DNA of 64,000 bases from Streptomyces sp. NBC_00457 (GTDB lineage: Bacteria; Actinomycetota; Actinomycetes; Streptomycetales; Streptomycetaceae). The translations under genes were made by a program, and so were the position numbers. The DNA is taken from contig NZ_CP107905.1 in the NCBI RefSeq assembly GCF_036014015.1, forward strand, positions 2,356,001 to 2,420,000. The letters run 5' to 3'. Shown here piece after piece: positions 41,461 to 50,015 of the stretch. The notes under the pieces are model-generated. The model had not been told where the DNA came from, made no database searches, and saw nothing but the letters and a program-made list of their open reading frames with translations. Position 1 is the stretch's first letter, and every line of letters begins with the position of its first letter.

Positions 41461-41583
41461 TGCGGGTGTCTCCATCACTCTCTCGATGCCGATCCGTTCG
41501 ACATCGATACTGCGGGAGGCCGGGGATACTATCCATAATGCAGAGTCCGGCGTTCTTTACGTATCGTCCAGGAGGTGTCGTCG

Positions 41584-42612
41584 GTGCTCGGATTTCGGGA
41601 TCCAGTGGCTGACGCGATCGGCCTGCTCCGGCCCCGCACGGTGATCGGGCCCAACCTCCGGGCCGCTGGAGAGTGGGCGTTGCGCTTCGACACGTTCTTG
41701 CACGTGCGGATCGGGGGCCTCGTACGCGGCACGTGCTGGTTGATCCTCGAAGGGCACGAGCCGGTGCTGCTGCGGGAGGGTGACACCTTCATGCTGGGCA
41801 ACCCGCCGCCTTATGTGCTGGCCAGCACGCTCGACGCAAGCCCGCGCCCCGCGGAGCCGGTGTGGGCGGGTGCCGAAGACGGGTTCGTGCGGATCGGCCC
41901 GGAGTCCGAAGAGGACCTCTACCTCTGCGTCGGGCACATCGCGTTCGACGACAGCAACGCGGCCCTCCTGACCGATCTTCTGCCGCCGCTCGTGATCGTC
42001 CGCGTCGGCGATCCTCATGGCGGGCGGCTCGCGCAGCTGATCGATCTCCTGGCCACCGAGGTCGGGGTCAGCGCCGCGGGCGGCCCGCTGGTGCAGAACC
42101 ACCTCGCACAGATCCTGCTCGTGCACATGCTGCGTGCTCACGCCGGTCAGACAGACCGGCCCACCGGCTGGCTGGGCGCCCTGAACGAGGACGGCATCGG
42201 TGCCGCCCTGCGCGCCGTGCACGCGGACGTGGCCCACTCCTGGAGCCTCAAGGAGCTCGCCGAGATCAGCCACATGTCGCGTTCCGCGTTCGCCCAGGCC
42301 TTCAAGAGCCATGTCGGGGTCCCGCCGTTGGAGTACCTGATCCAATGGCGCATGAGCCTCGCGCGCGACGCCCTCACCCGCGACACCATGTCGATCTCCG
42401 AGCTCGCACGGGCCACGGGCTACCTGTCCGAGAGCGCGTTCAGCACCGCGTTCCGCCGCGTGGTCGGATCGTCGCCCGCACAGTTCCGGAACCAGGCACG
42501 GCAGCCATCGCGCTCGGCCGCGAACGGAAGCACCACTACCAGCGACGCGGACACGCGTCATGAACGCGACTGGAGTACCAGCGGCGCCGCGGTGGGTGTC
42601 GACGGGACGTAA
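41584..42612 (+). CDS. AraC family transcriptional regulator with cupin sensor
   Basis: Protein of 342 residues. The N-terminal half is an AraC-type cupin sensor (RFDTFLHVRIGGLVRGTCWL, LREGDTFML). The C-terminal ~100 residues form the double helix-turn-helix: WSLKELAEISHMSRSAFAQA with FKSHVGVPPLEYLIQWRM, then ISELARATGYLSESAFSTAF. AGGAGG lies 8 nt before the GTG at 41584, which is preferred to the GTG at 41575 inside that site. It is divergent from the SDR gene. Confidence 0.9.
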   Translation: MLGFRDPVADAIGLLRPRTVIGPNLRAAGEWALRFDTFLHVRIGGLVRGTCWLILEGHEPVLLREGDTFMLGNPPPYVLASTLDASPRPAEPVWAGAEDGFVRIGPESEEDLYLCVGHIAFDDSNAALLTDLLPPLVIVRVGDPHGGRLAQLIDLLATEVGVSAAGGPLVQNHLAQILLVHMLRAHAGQTDRPTGWLGALNEDGIGAALRAVHADVAHSWSLKELAEISHMSRSAFAQAFKSHVGVPPLEYLIQWRMSLARDALTRDTMSISELARATGYLSESAFSTAFRRVVGSSPAQFRNQARQPSRSAANGSTTTSDADTRHERDWSTSGAAVGVDGT

Positions 42613-42679
42613 CCGGCGGTCCTCCGACGGCAGTTGAGTCGAGCGCCGCCGTCAACTGTCTCGCCGGCGCGGCCGCCCG

Positions 42680-43450
42680 CTAGCGGTCCAGCCGCACCGG
42701 GTCCCCCGGTGCGCTGCGGCGGACGAGCCAGGCTTCGGTGATGTGGGTGAACATCGCCTCGGCCGCACCGCTCGGGTCGTGGGCGGCGATGCGCTCGTAC
42801 ACGCGGCGATGGCCGCGGTTGGACGCGACGCACATGGCGCGCTCGGGCCGGCCCATGTACCGCGCGGTGTTGACGACCTGGCTCTCCAGCGCGCGTATCA
42901 CCCCACGGGCGATGCGGTTTCCCGACGCCTGCATGATGACGTCGTGGAAGGCGCGGTCGTGCTCCGCGTACGTGACGTGGTCGTCCACGAGTTCGTCCAT
43001 CCGGTCCACCAGCGTGCGCAGCCGATCGACGACGTCCTGAGTGGCCAGCCGGGCGGCGACGTGCGCCATGTCGGACTCCAGCAGCCGCCGTGTGACCACG
43101 AGGTCGTCGAGGAGCTGCAGACTCTCGTCCTGGTCGATGCTCGCCGCCAGGACGTGCTCGTCGAGCATGTTCCACGTCGCCGGGGCGGTCACCGTGGTGC
43201 CGGCACCCTGGCGGACCTGCACCAGTCCCTTCTCCTGAAGGATCTTCACGGCTTCCCGGATGACGGTCCGGCTCACCGCGAAGGCCTCGCAGAGAGCGGG
43301 CTCGGGCGGCAGCGGCGTCCCCGGCGGGTGCTCCCCGCGAACGATGCGCCCCACCAGCTCGGCTGTGACCGCCTTCGCGAGGTTGGTCGGCCGTCGTGCC
43401 CAGGCGGGAGGCGCCGAACTGCTCTCAGCTGCTGGCTGCGTTGCCGTCAT
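42680..43450 (-). CDS. GntR regulator, FadR subfamily
   Basis: Regulator of 256 residues with an N-terminal winged helix (PLPPEPALCEAFAVSRTVIR, then EAVKILQEKGLVQVRQGAG). The C-terminal FCD all-helical ligand domain has metal-type residues in DRAFHDVIM and the AAEAMFTHI helix. GGAGG precedes the ATG at 43450. It is divergent from the sugar ABC operon and almost certainly represses it. FadR-type regulators of this kind often sense sugar acids. Confidence 0.92.
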   Translation of the reverse strand: MTATQPAAESSSAPPAWARRPTNLAKAVTAELVGRIVRGEHPPGTPLPPEPALCEAFAVSRTVIREAVKILQEKGLVQVRQGAGTTVTAPATWNMLDEHVLAASIDQDESLQLLDDLVVTRRLLESDMAHVAARLATQDVVDRLRTLVDRMDELVDDHVTYAEHDRAFHDVIMQASGNRIARGVIRALESQVVNTARYMGRPERAMCVASNRGHRRVYERIAAHDPSGAAEAMFTHITEAWLVRRSAPGDPVRLDR

Positions 43451-43512
43451 GGTTCCTCCGGTGGTCCCGCGACCACGCGGGCGACTCAAGGCGCCATCAT
43501 ACGCGACAGCCA

Positions 43513-43541
43513 TTGACGTCATACGTCATACGAGTTACGTT
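43513..43541 (+). promoter_or_regulatory. Promoter and tandem GTCATAC operator of the sugar operon
   Basis: TTGACG (43513-43518), 17 nt, TACGTT (43536-43541) forms a good promoter for the ABC operon. The spacer contains two head-to-tail GTCATAC units (43518-43524, 43525-43531), and TGACGTCA overlaps the -35 box. This is a fitting place for binding of the divergent FadR-type repressor. Confidence 0.55.
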
Positions 43542-43594
43542 TCCGGGTCATCGGCGGGCGGAGAGTCCCCGCAAGGCAACGGAGAGTGATCGGC

Positions 43595-44860
43595 ATGAAG
43601 CGGCGAGCACTGTGGGCGGCCGTCCTGGTCGCGGCGATGACGCTGTCCGGCTGCGGCAGCGCGGGATCCGGCTCCTCTTCCGACAACGCGGACGACAAGC
43701 TCGTGGTCTGGGACTGGAAGTCCGGCGAGGAGTCGGCCGCCTCCTACATCAAGCAGGCGAAAGCCGACTTCGCCGAGAAGCACCCCGATGTGAAGGTGGA
43801 GTTCGTCGCCCAGCCGTTCGACCAGTACTACACGTTGCTGGGCACGGCCATCCAGTCCGGCAAGGGCCCCGACGTCATGCTCTTCAACGGCGGTGGTGAG
43901 ATACGCGACCGTACGGACGCCCTCCTGCCCCTGGACGACTACGTGGCCAAGGACAGGAAACGGCTGGCGGGTTGGGAAGCCTTCACCGCGCAGGGCAAGG
44001 TCTATGCCGCGCCGGTGACGTTGCAGGGGCATCCGGTCTACTACAACAAGGCCCTCTACAAGGACGCCGGTCTCGACCCCGAACACCCGGCGACGACGTG
44101 GCAGGAGTTCCTCGACGACTGCGAGGCCATCGCCGAGAAGACCAAGGCCAGTTGTCTCTCCCTCGGAAACAAGGAGGGCATCGGCATCCAGTTCTTCCTC
44201 TCGGCACTGGGGTCGGGCGTCCTCACTCCGCAGGAGTACGACGACTGGATCGCCGGGAACCGGGACTGGAACTCACCCCATGTGCGACAGATCTTCGAGC
44301 TCTGGAAGGAGGCCGAGGACGCCGGCCTGAACAACGACGGGGCCAACTCGACCGCGCTGTTCAACGACGCCTTCGCCCGCTTCCAGTCCGGTGAGGCCGC
44401 CCACATCGTGGGGCTGATGTCGGACGTGGGCCACTGGAAGGACTTCAGCGAGTTCCTGGACCCGGACGACATCGGCGTGATGCAGGCCCCGCTCGTCAAC
44501 TCCGAAGCCGTTCCCGCCCTTCCGTACGACGGCGGTATCGGCTACGGGGTCGCCGAGTGGACGAAGAAGCCGAAACTGGCCGCGGACCTGGTGCGCTCCC
44601 TGACGTCGAAGGACGCTCTCAAGGCGTTCTACACCGACGCCGGCGCGGTCGTGTCCGACACCACCCTTGACGTGTCGGGCGGCGGCCAGGCCCTCACCAC
44701 GATCGTGTCGGAGATCGAAACCGGCAAGCCCGCACTCCACGTCGCGCTGTCCTCGAAGACGCTGGATCTGATGGGGAGGCTGTCCCAGCAGATCCTGAGC
44801 GGATCGACCAGCGTCGACGACGCCTTGCAGAAGCTGGCCGACTCCGACCAGAAGGGCTGA
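43595..44860 (+). CDS. Sugar ABC transporter substrate-binding lipoprotein
   Basis: Family 1 extracellular binding protein of 421 residues. The lipoprotein signal ends in the lipobox LSGC (Cys20). The mature part begins with a Gly/Ser linker and KLVVWDWKSGEE. A conserved hinge segment is GKVYAAPVTLQGHPVYYNKA and the C-terminal lobe is typical. GGAGAG lies before the ATG at 43595. It is the first gene of the operon with two permeases. The ligand is probably an oligosaccharide or sugar acid. Confidence 0.92.
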   Translation: MKRRALWAAVLVAAMTLSGCGSAGSGSSSDNADDKLVVWDWKSGEESAASYIKQAKADFAEKHPDVKVEFVAQPFDQYYTLLGTAIQSGKGPDVMLFNGGGEIRDRTDALLPLDDYVAKDRKRLAGWEAFTAQGKVYAAPVTLQGHPVYYNKALYKDAGLDPEHPATTWQEFLDDCEAIAEKTKASCLSLGNKEGIGIQFFLSALGSGVLTPQEYDDWIAGNRDWNSPHVRQIFELWKEAEDAGLNNDGANSTALFNDAFARFQSGEAAHIVGLMSDVGHWKDFSEFLDPDDIGVMQAPLVNSEAVPALPYDGGIGYGVAEWTKKPKLAADLVRSLTSKDALKAFYTDAGAVVSDTTLDVSGGGQALTTIVSEIETGKPALHVALSSKTLDLMGRLSQQILSGSTSVDDALQKLADSDQKG

Positions 44861-44864
44861 ACCG

Positions 44865-45851
44865 GTGCCGCTCCGAGGTTCGCCCTCGTCGGTGCGCCCG
44901 GCCGATACCGGGCGGACCGACGAGACACAGGCCGGGCAGCGCACGCGCCGTACGGCACCCGGGGTGCATGCCCCGCGGCGCATCAGTGGGCAGCGTGCCG
45001 AACGCCTCGCTCCCTACGTCCTGCTGGCCCCGGCCATCGTGATCGTCGTGGCGTTCCGCCTGGTCCCGCTGCTCATGGGCGTCAACTTCTCCTTCACCGG
45101 CGACGGCGAGCGCGACGGGACCACGGTCGGCCTGGACAACTACGCGGAACTGTTCGGGGACTCGCTCTTTCGCACAGCTCTGGAGAACGTCGGGCTGCTC
45201 GTGCTGCTGCTTCCAGTGGCGGTGGCGATTCCGGGCCTGCTCGCGACGTTCATCTATCTGCGCGTGCCCGGGCACCGGATCTACCGCAGCGTCTACTTCT
45301 TTCCGGCCGTGCTCTCTCCGGTGATCGTCGGCGCGATCTTCAACCTGCTGCTGGCCTTCGACGGCCCGCTCAACGCGGCTCTCGGGAACACCGGCATCGA
45401 CCCCGTCGACTGGCTCGGCGATCCGGACATCGCCATGTTCACGGTGGTCGGCGTTCACGTCTGGGCGACGTTCGGGATGGCCCTGGTGGTCTTCCTCGCC
45501 GGGTTCTCCACCCTGGACGCCACACTCCTCGACGCCGCCCGGGTCGACGGCGCGTCGCTGCCCCAGGTCATCTGGCACGTGATCGTCCCGGGTCTGTCCC
45601 GCACCCTTCAGTTCGTCTTCGTCACCACCATGATCGGGATGCTGACGTCCATGTTCGGCCTGCTCTATGTGATGACCAGCGGCGGCCCGGAGGGGGCCAC
45701 CTATCTGCCCGAGTACTACATCTGGGTCCAGCAGGGGGAGATGAACCGGCCGGCGCTCGCCTCGGCCGCCTCGACGGTTCTCTTTCTCCTGATGCTCGTG
45801 GTGGGGCTCGCGCAGATCGCGCTGCTCCGCCGCGCGGGGAGGGAGCACTGA
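44865..45851 (+). CDS. Sugar ABC transporter permease, MalF type
   Basis: Membrane protein of 328 residues with about six transmembrane helices after a charged N-terminal leader of ~45 residues. The EAA coupling loop reads DAARVDGASLPQVIWHVIVP. The GTG start lies 4 nt after the lipoprotein stop. Its stop shares one base with the start of the second permease. The unusually long hydrophilic leader could mean that translation starts internally, but no better start with a ribosome site is evident. Confidence 0.9.
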   Translation: MPLRGSPSSVRPADTGRTDETQAGQRTRRTAPGVHAPRRISGQRAERLAPYVLLAPAIVIVVAFRLVPLLMGVNFSFTGDGERDGTTVGLDNYAELFGDSLFRTALENVGLLVLLLPVAVAIPGLLATFIYLRVPGHRIYRSVYFFPAVLSPVIVGAIFNLLLAFDGPLNAALGNTGIDPVDWLGDPDIAMFTVVGVHVWATFGMALVVFLAGFSTLDATLLDAARVDGASLPQVIWHVIVPGLSRTLQFVFVTTMIGMLTSMFGLLYVMTSGGPEGATYLPEYYIWVQQGEMNRPALASAASTVLFLLMLVVGLAQIALLRRAGREH

Positions 45852-46678
45852 TGCGCCGCGTGCGCCTGCGTGTGTGGGTGGTCGCCGTCCCGATGGCCGC
45901 CCTGGCAGTGGCGACGATCTACCCTCTGGTGTTCACCGCCAATGTCGCCATGAAGACCCGGCACGAGTACATCCTCGACCGGTTCTCTCTGACGAGTTCC
46001 CTGTCCTGGGACAACATCGCCACGGCATGGACGAGTGTCGGCCTGGGGCGGTACTTCGCCAACTCCGTCATCGTGGTGGCGTCCGCGGTGGCCCTCCTTC
46101 TGCTGATCGGCTCGATGGCCGGGTTCGCGCTGAGCCACCTGCGGTTCCGGGGCTCACGGGCCCTGTTCCTGTGCTTTCTCGCGGCGCTGTTCATCCCGTT
46201 CCAGGTGATCATGGTCCCGCTTGCGCGGGTCATGGCGGACAGCGGTCTGATGGACACGTACCCCGGGCTGATCCTCGCCTACGTCGCGCAGTTCCTGCCG
46301 TTCACGATCTTCCTGATGACGAGCTACTACTCCGGGATCCCGGGCGAGATCATGGACGCGGCCAGGATCGACGGGAACACGACGTACGGCGTCTACCGGC
46401 GGATCATGCTGCCGATCGGCCGCCCGGCCCTGCTGTCGGTCGGCATCCTCAACGCCCTCTTCTGCTGGAACGACGTGCTCATCTCCCTGCTGATGATGCC
46501 GTCCTCGGAACACCGCACCCTCATGGTCGGAGTCACGTCACTGCGCGGTCAGTACTCCGACGACATCCCCACCTTCGCCTCCGGGGTGCTGATCGCCGCA
46601 CTGCCGGTCCTCGTGCTCTACCTCTTCTTCCAGCGCCAGATCGCCGACGGGATCACCGCCGGTGCCACGAAGGGCTGA
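45851..46678 (+). CDS. Sugar ABC transporter permease, MalG type
   Basis: Inner-membrane permease of 275 residues with about six helices and the EAA loop MDAARIDGNTTYGVYRRIML. It is coupled to the upstream permease (TGATG). No ATP-binding gene is present in the operon. In Streptomyces such systems share the multiple-sugar ATPase MsiK, encoded elsewhere. Confidence 0.92.
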   Translation: MRRVRLRVWVVAVPMAALAVATIYPLVFTANVAMKTRHEYILDRFSLTSSLSWDNIATAWTSVGLGRYFANSVIVVASAVALLLLIGSMAGFALSHLRFRGSRALFLCFLAALFIPFQVIMVPLARVMADSGLMDTYPGLILAYVAQFLPFTIFLMTSYYSGIPGEIMDAARIDGNTTYGVYRRIMLPIGRPALLSVGILNALFCWNDVLISLLMMPSSEHRTLMVGVTSLRGQYSDDIPTFASGVLIAALPVLVLYLFFQRQIADGITAGATKG

Positions 46679-46679
46679 C

Positions 46680-47915
46680 ATGCGGATAACCGGATTTCGC
46701 ACCCTCACGACCGTCCAGGAATGGGGCCGGCCCATCGGTGACGCCAACGGCGTCCACGCCGACGGGGTCACGCCGGTGCCGATCATCCTGGTGGACACCG
46801 ACGCGGGGATCACCGGCGTCGGACTGGGACCTCACATAGAAGTGGACGCCGTCTTCTCCGCCATCGACGGCGAGGACCCGCGGTGCGTGACCGCGCTCTA
46901 CGACCGCATGCTGCGGCACACCTTCAAGGCCGGCCACGCCGGAGCCCTCTTCGGGACCATCGGCGCCCTCGACACCGCCCTGTGGGACATCAAGGCGAAG
47001 GCGGCGGGCGAACCGCTGTGGCGCCTTCTGGGGGGAGGCGACCGGAGGGTCCCCGCCTACGCATCGGCCCTGGACATCGTCCTGAGCGACGACGAACTGG
47101 CCCACGTCTACCAGACCTACGCCGAGCACGGCCTGCGGGCGGCCAAGCTCAAGGGCGGCCTGGACGTCGAGCGGGACCGCGACCGGCTGACCCTCGTACG
47201 GGAGGTCCTGACCGAGGCCGGACGAGGGGCGCGGCCGGCCCTGATGCTTGACGCGAACGAGACCTGGACCCGCAAGCAGGCGGTCCGTCACGTCTGCGAA
47301 CTGGAACGCACGCTCGACCTCACCTGGGTCGAGGAACCCGTCCGGCGCTGGGACGCCGAAGGAATGGCTGCCGTAGGACGGGGAATCCGGGCTTCGGTCG
47401 CCAGCGGGGAGAACCTCAGCGGCCTCGAGCAGTACCGGCCGCTGCTGGCCCGGGGCGCGGTCGACATCGTCCAGTCGGCGGCGGTCTGGGGCGTGACCCA
47501 CTTTCTTCGGGTCGCCGCCCTGGCTCACGCCCACGACCTGCCCGTCAGCCCGATCGGCGACACTCCCGTGGCGCTCCTGCACGCCGCGACGTCCGTGCCC
47601 AACCTCATCGCCGCCGAGCTGCAGAACCTCCAGCCGCCCCTCGGCCTCTCCCTCGACCTGCACGTCGAGGACGGTGCCTTCGTCCTCGGTCACTCGCCGG
47701 GCCTGGGCATCGAGGTCGACGAGGAAGCGATGACGGCGTCAGGGCGACAGCACACCGCCGCACCCGGAGGTCCCGGCATCCGGCCCGATCACGCAGGACG
47801 ACGACTGCTCACAGCAGCCGATCACCGCGCCGACAGGCAGCAGCACGACCCCGGTCCTCCCCAGTTCCTCGTACCGCATCCCGTCAACGAAGTGCCGCAC
47901 ACCGCTGGACCCTGA
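46680..47915 (+). CDS. Enolase-superfamily protein (mandelate racemase / muconate lactonizing type)
   Basis: Protein of 411 residues. The N-terminal capping domain starts MRITGFRTL. In the barrel the KxK motif (AAKLKGG) and three metal ligands (LMLDANETW, WVEEP, ASGENLSG) are present. Where family members have the Asp-His dyad (QPDV and a later PH), this protein has QSAAVWG and SPIGD, so the dyad appears lost. The C-terminus runs about 50 residues past the usual end (after GIEVDEEAM) as a Pro/Arg/His-rich tail, which may reflect a frame extension. It probably dehydrates or isomerises the sugar acid imported by the upstream transporter. Confidence 0.85.
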   Translation: MRITGFRTLTTVQEWGRPIGDANGVHADGVTPVPIILVDTDAGITGVGLGPHIEVDAVFSAIDGEDPRCVTALYDRMLRHTFKAGHAGALFGTIGALDTALWDIKAKAAGEPLWRLLGGGDRRVPAYASALDIVLSDDELAHVYQTYAEHGLRAAKLKGGLDVERDRDRLTLVREVLTEAGRGARPALMLDANETWTRKQAVRHVCELERTLDLTWVEEPVRRWDAEGMAAVGRGIRASVASGENLSGLEQYRPLLARGAVDIVQSAAVWGVTHFLRVAALAHAHDLPVSPIGDTPVALLHAATSVPNLIAAELQNLQPPLGLSLDLHVEDGAFVLGHSPGLGIEVDEEAMTASGRQHTAAPGGPGIRPDHAGRRLLTAADHRADRQQHDPGPPQFLVPHPVNEVPHTAGP

Positions 47916-47955
47916 CCGGCCCGGACCACCCCGACCGCGAAGAAGGGACGTAACC

Positions 47956-49980
47956 ATGCACTCGCTCCTCGCACGGCACACAAGAACGTCCGTCGTGGCG
48001 ACCGCCGCGACCCTGGCCGCCGGACTGCTCGCCGCCCTGCCCTCCGACGCACACGCCGCTCCCAAGGAACACAGACTCGCCGTCGCTCCCACCGGCGCTC
48101 CGCGCGCCAGCGACCACGGGCCGGGCACGGTCAAACGGCCGTTGAAGACCCTGGCGGAGGCGCAACGCCGGGCACGGGCCCTCGCTGCCCGAGGCGACGG
48201 CGACGTCACCGTGACTCTCCTGAGCGGGACCCACCGGCTCACCTCGCCGCTGCGCTTCGGAGCGGCCGACTCCGGCCGCGACGGGCACACGGTGACCTGG
48301 AAGGCCGCGCCCGGAGCGAAGCCCGTGGTGAGCGGCGCGGAACCGGTCGCGGGCTGGGAGCTGGACGACCCGGAGAAGGGCATCTACAAGACGGACGTCG
48401 GCACCGGCTTCGACACCCGGCAGCTCTACGTCGACGGCGTACCGGCACAGCGGGCGCGCCTCGAGCTGAACCGGTCCGACATCTCCCTCACCCCGACCGG
48501 CTTCACCCTCGACAACCCGGATCTGGACCACCTGGCCGCGCTGCCCGACCAGAGGCGCATCGAACTCCAGGCGAAGCTGTCGTTCACCAACCGCTTCGCG
48601 CCCGTGGAGAGCATCTCCGGCTCCACCGTCACGATGCAGCAGCCCGCCTGGGACAACAACACGTACGGATACGACACCATCCAGTCCCCGTTCAGGACAC
48701 CGCAGTTCTGGCTGCTGAACTCCAAGAGCTTCCTCGACCGACCCGGCGAGTGGTACCTGGACAAGACGGCCGGCACGCTCTACTACAAGCCGCTCGAGGG
48801 ACAGGACATTCACCGCGCACGGGTCGAGCTGCCGCGCATGGAAACGGTGCTCGAGGTCGGCGGCACCTACGACGAGCCGGCCCACGACCTGCGTTTCCAG
48901 GGACTGACCTTCACCGGCACCACGTGGCTGCACCCCAGCTCGCCCAACGGATACGCCAACCAGCAGACGGGCACGTTCATCACCGGCGTCCAGCCCGAGC
49001 GGCCCGCGGACGCCTTCACGTCGTGCGAGGTCGGCTGCAAGGGCTTCGAAGGAGCCCGTAACGGCTGGGCACAGGCGCCCGCGGCCGTGCAGGTCTCGGC
49101 GGCGCACGGCATCTCCTTCGCCGGCAACCGCTTCGTGAACCTCGGCTCCGTCGGGCTCGGCATCGGCAACGACGCCAACGCCCATGCCACCGGCGTCGGA
49201 CTGGGCGCGCGGAACATCTCCGTCACCGGCAACACGTTCACCGCGAGCGCCGGCGGCGGCATCGTGGTCGGCGGGGTCCGCCCCGACGCGCACCACCCGT
49301 CCGACGAGCGCATGACCAACAGCGACATCCTGATCGGCGACAACCGCGTCTTCTCCACGGCGCTGGAGTACCTGGACCAGGACGGCATCTTCGCCAGCTA
49401 CGCAACCCGGCTGACCATCGAGCACAACGACGTTGCCGACATGCCGTACACCGGCATCGGGGTCGGATTCGGGTGGGGCGCCAACGACAAGGGCGGCAGC
49501 CCTGAGTACATCAACCGCGGCCTGTACGACTTCCAGCCGATCTATGACACGCCCACGACCCAGAAGGACCTCCGCGTGGTCGGTAACCACGTGAGCGACG
49601 TCGTGCACACGATGTTCGACGCCGGCTGCATCTACACGCTCTCCGCCAACCCGGGCGCCACCATCGAGGGGAACTTCTGCGAGAAGAGCGGGCAACTCGG
49701 CTTGTACTTCGACGAGGGCTCCCGCTACATCACCGCCAAGCGCAACGTCTTCCTCGACACCGCCGCGCAGTGGGCGCACGCCAACAACCAGAACAACAAC
49801 CTCACCGGCGACCAGACCCTGACCGGCAACTACGCGACCAATCCCGGCATCACCGGCCTCGTCGACGGCCAACGCGGCAACGTCGTACGGGACAACACCC
49901 TCTTCACCAGCGACAACATCCCCGCGGAGGCCAGAGAGATCATGTCCGGCGCGGGTGCGGCAGACCGCCGCTATAGGTGA
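47956..49980 (+). CDS. Secreted right-handed parallel beta-helix protein
   Basis: Exported protein of 674 residues. A signal peptide with cleavage after AHA (about residue 34) is followed by APKEHRLAVAPTG, the usual start of pectate-lyase-fold proteins. Regular short strands follow with N/D-G and T-G turns, for example GISFAGNRFVNLGSVGLGIG, NISVTGNTFTASAGGGIVVG and LTIEHNDVADMPYTGIGVG. The fold is shared by polysaccharide lyases and several glycoside hydrolases. The active site cannot be assigned by eye. As the last gene of the operon it probably releases the saccharide taken up by the ABC system. Confidence 0.85.
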   Translation: MHSLLARHTRTSVVATAATLAAGLLAALPSDAHAAPKEHRLAVAPTGAPRASDHGPGTVKRPLKTLAEAQRRARALAARGDGDVTVTLLSGTHRLTSPLRFGAADSGRDGHTVTWKAAPGAKPVVSGAEPVAGWELDDPEKGIYKTDVGTGFDTRQLYVDGVPAQRARLELNRSDISLTPTGFTLDNPDLDHLAALPDQRRIELQAKLSFTNRFAPVESISGSTVTMQQPAWDNNTYGYDTIQSPFRTPQFWLLNSKSFLDRPGEWYLDKTAGTLYYKPLEGQDIHRARVELPRMETVLEVGGTYDEPAHDLRFQGLTFTGTTWLHPSSPNGYANQQTGTFITGVQPERPADAFTSCEVGCKGFEGARNGWAQAPAAVQVSAAHGISFAGNRFVNLGSVGLGIGNDANAHATGVGLGARNISVTGNTFTASAGGGIVVGGVRPDAHHPSDERMTNSDILIGDNRVFSTALEYLDQDGIFASYATRLTIEHNDVADMPYTGIGVGFGWGANDKGGSPEYINRGLYDFQPIYDTPTTQKDLRVVGNHVSDVVHTMFDAGCIYTLSANPGATIEGNFCEKSGQLGLYFDEGSRYITAKRNVFLDTAAQWAHANNQNNNLTGDQTLTGNYATNPGITGLVDGQRGNVVRDNTLFTSDNIPAEAREIMSGAGAADRRYR

Positions 49981-50015
49981 TCCCAGGTATCGCACGTCCC
50001 GGCGGTGCGGGGGCC

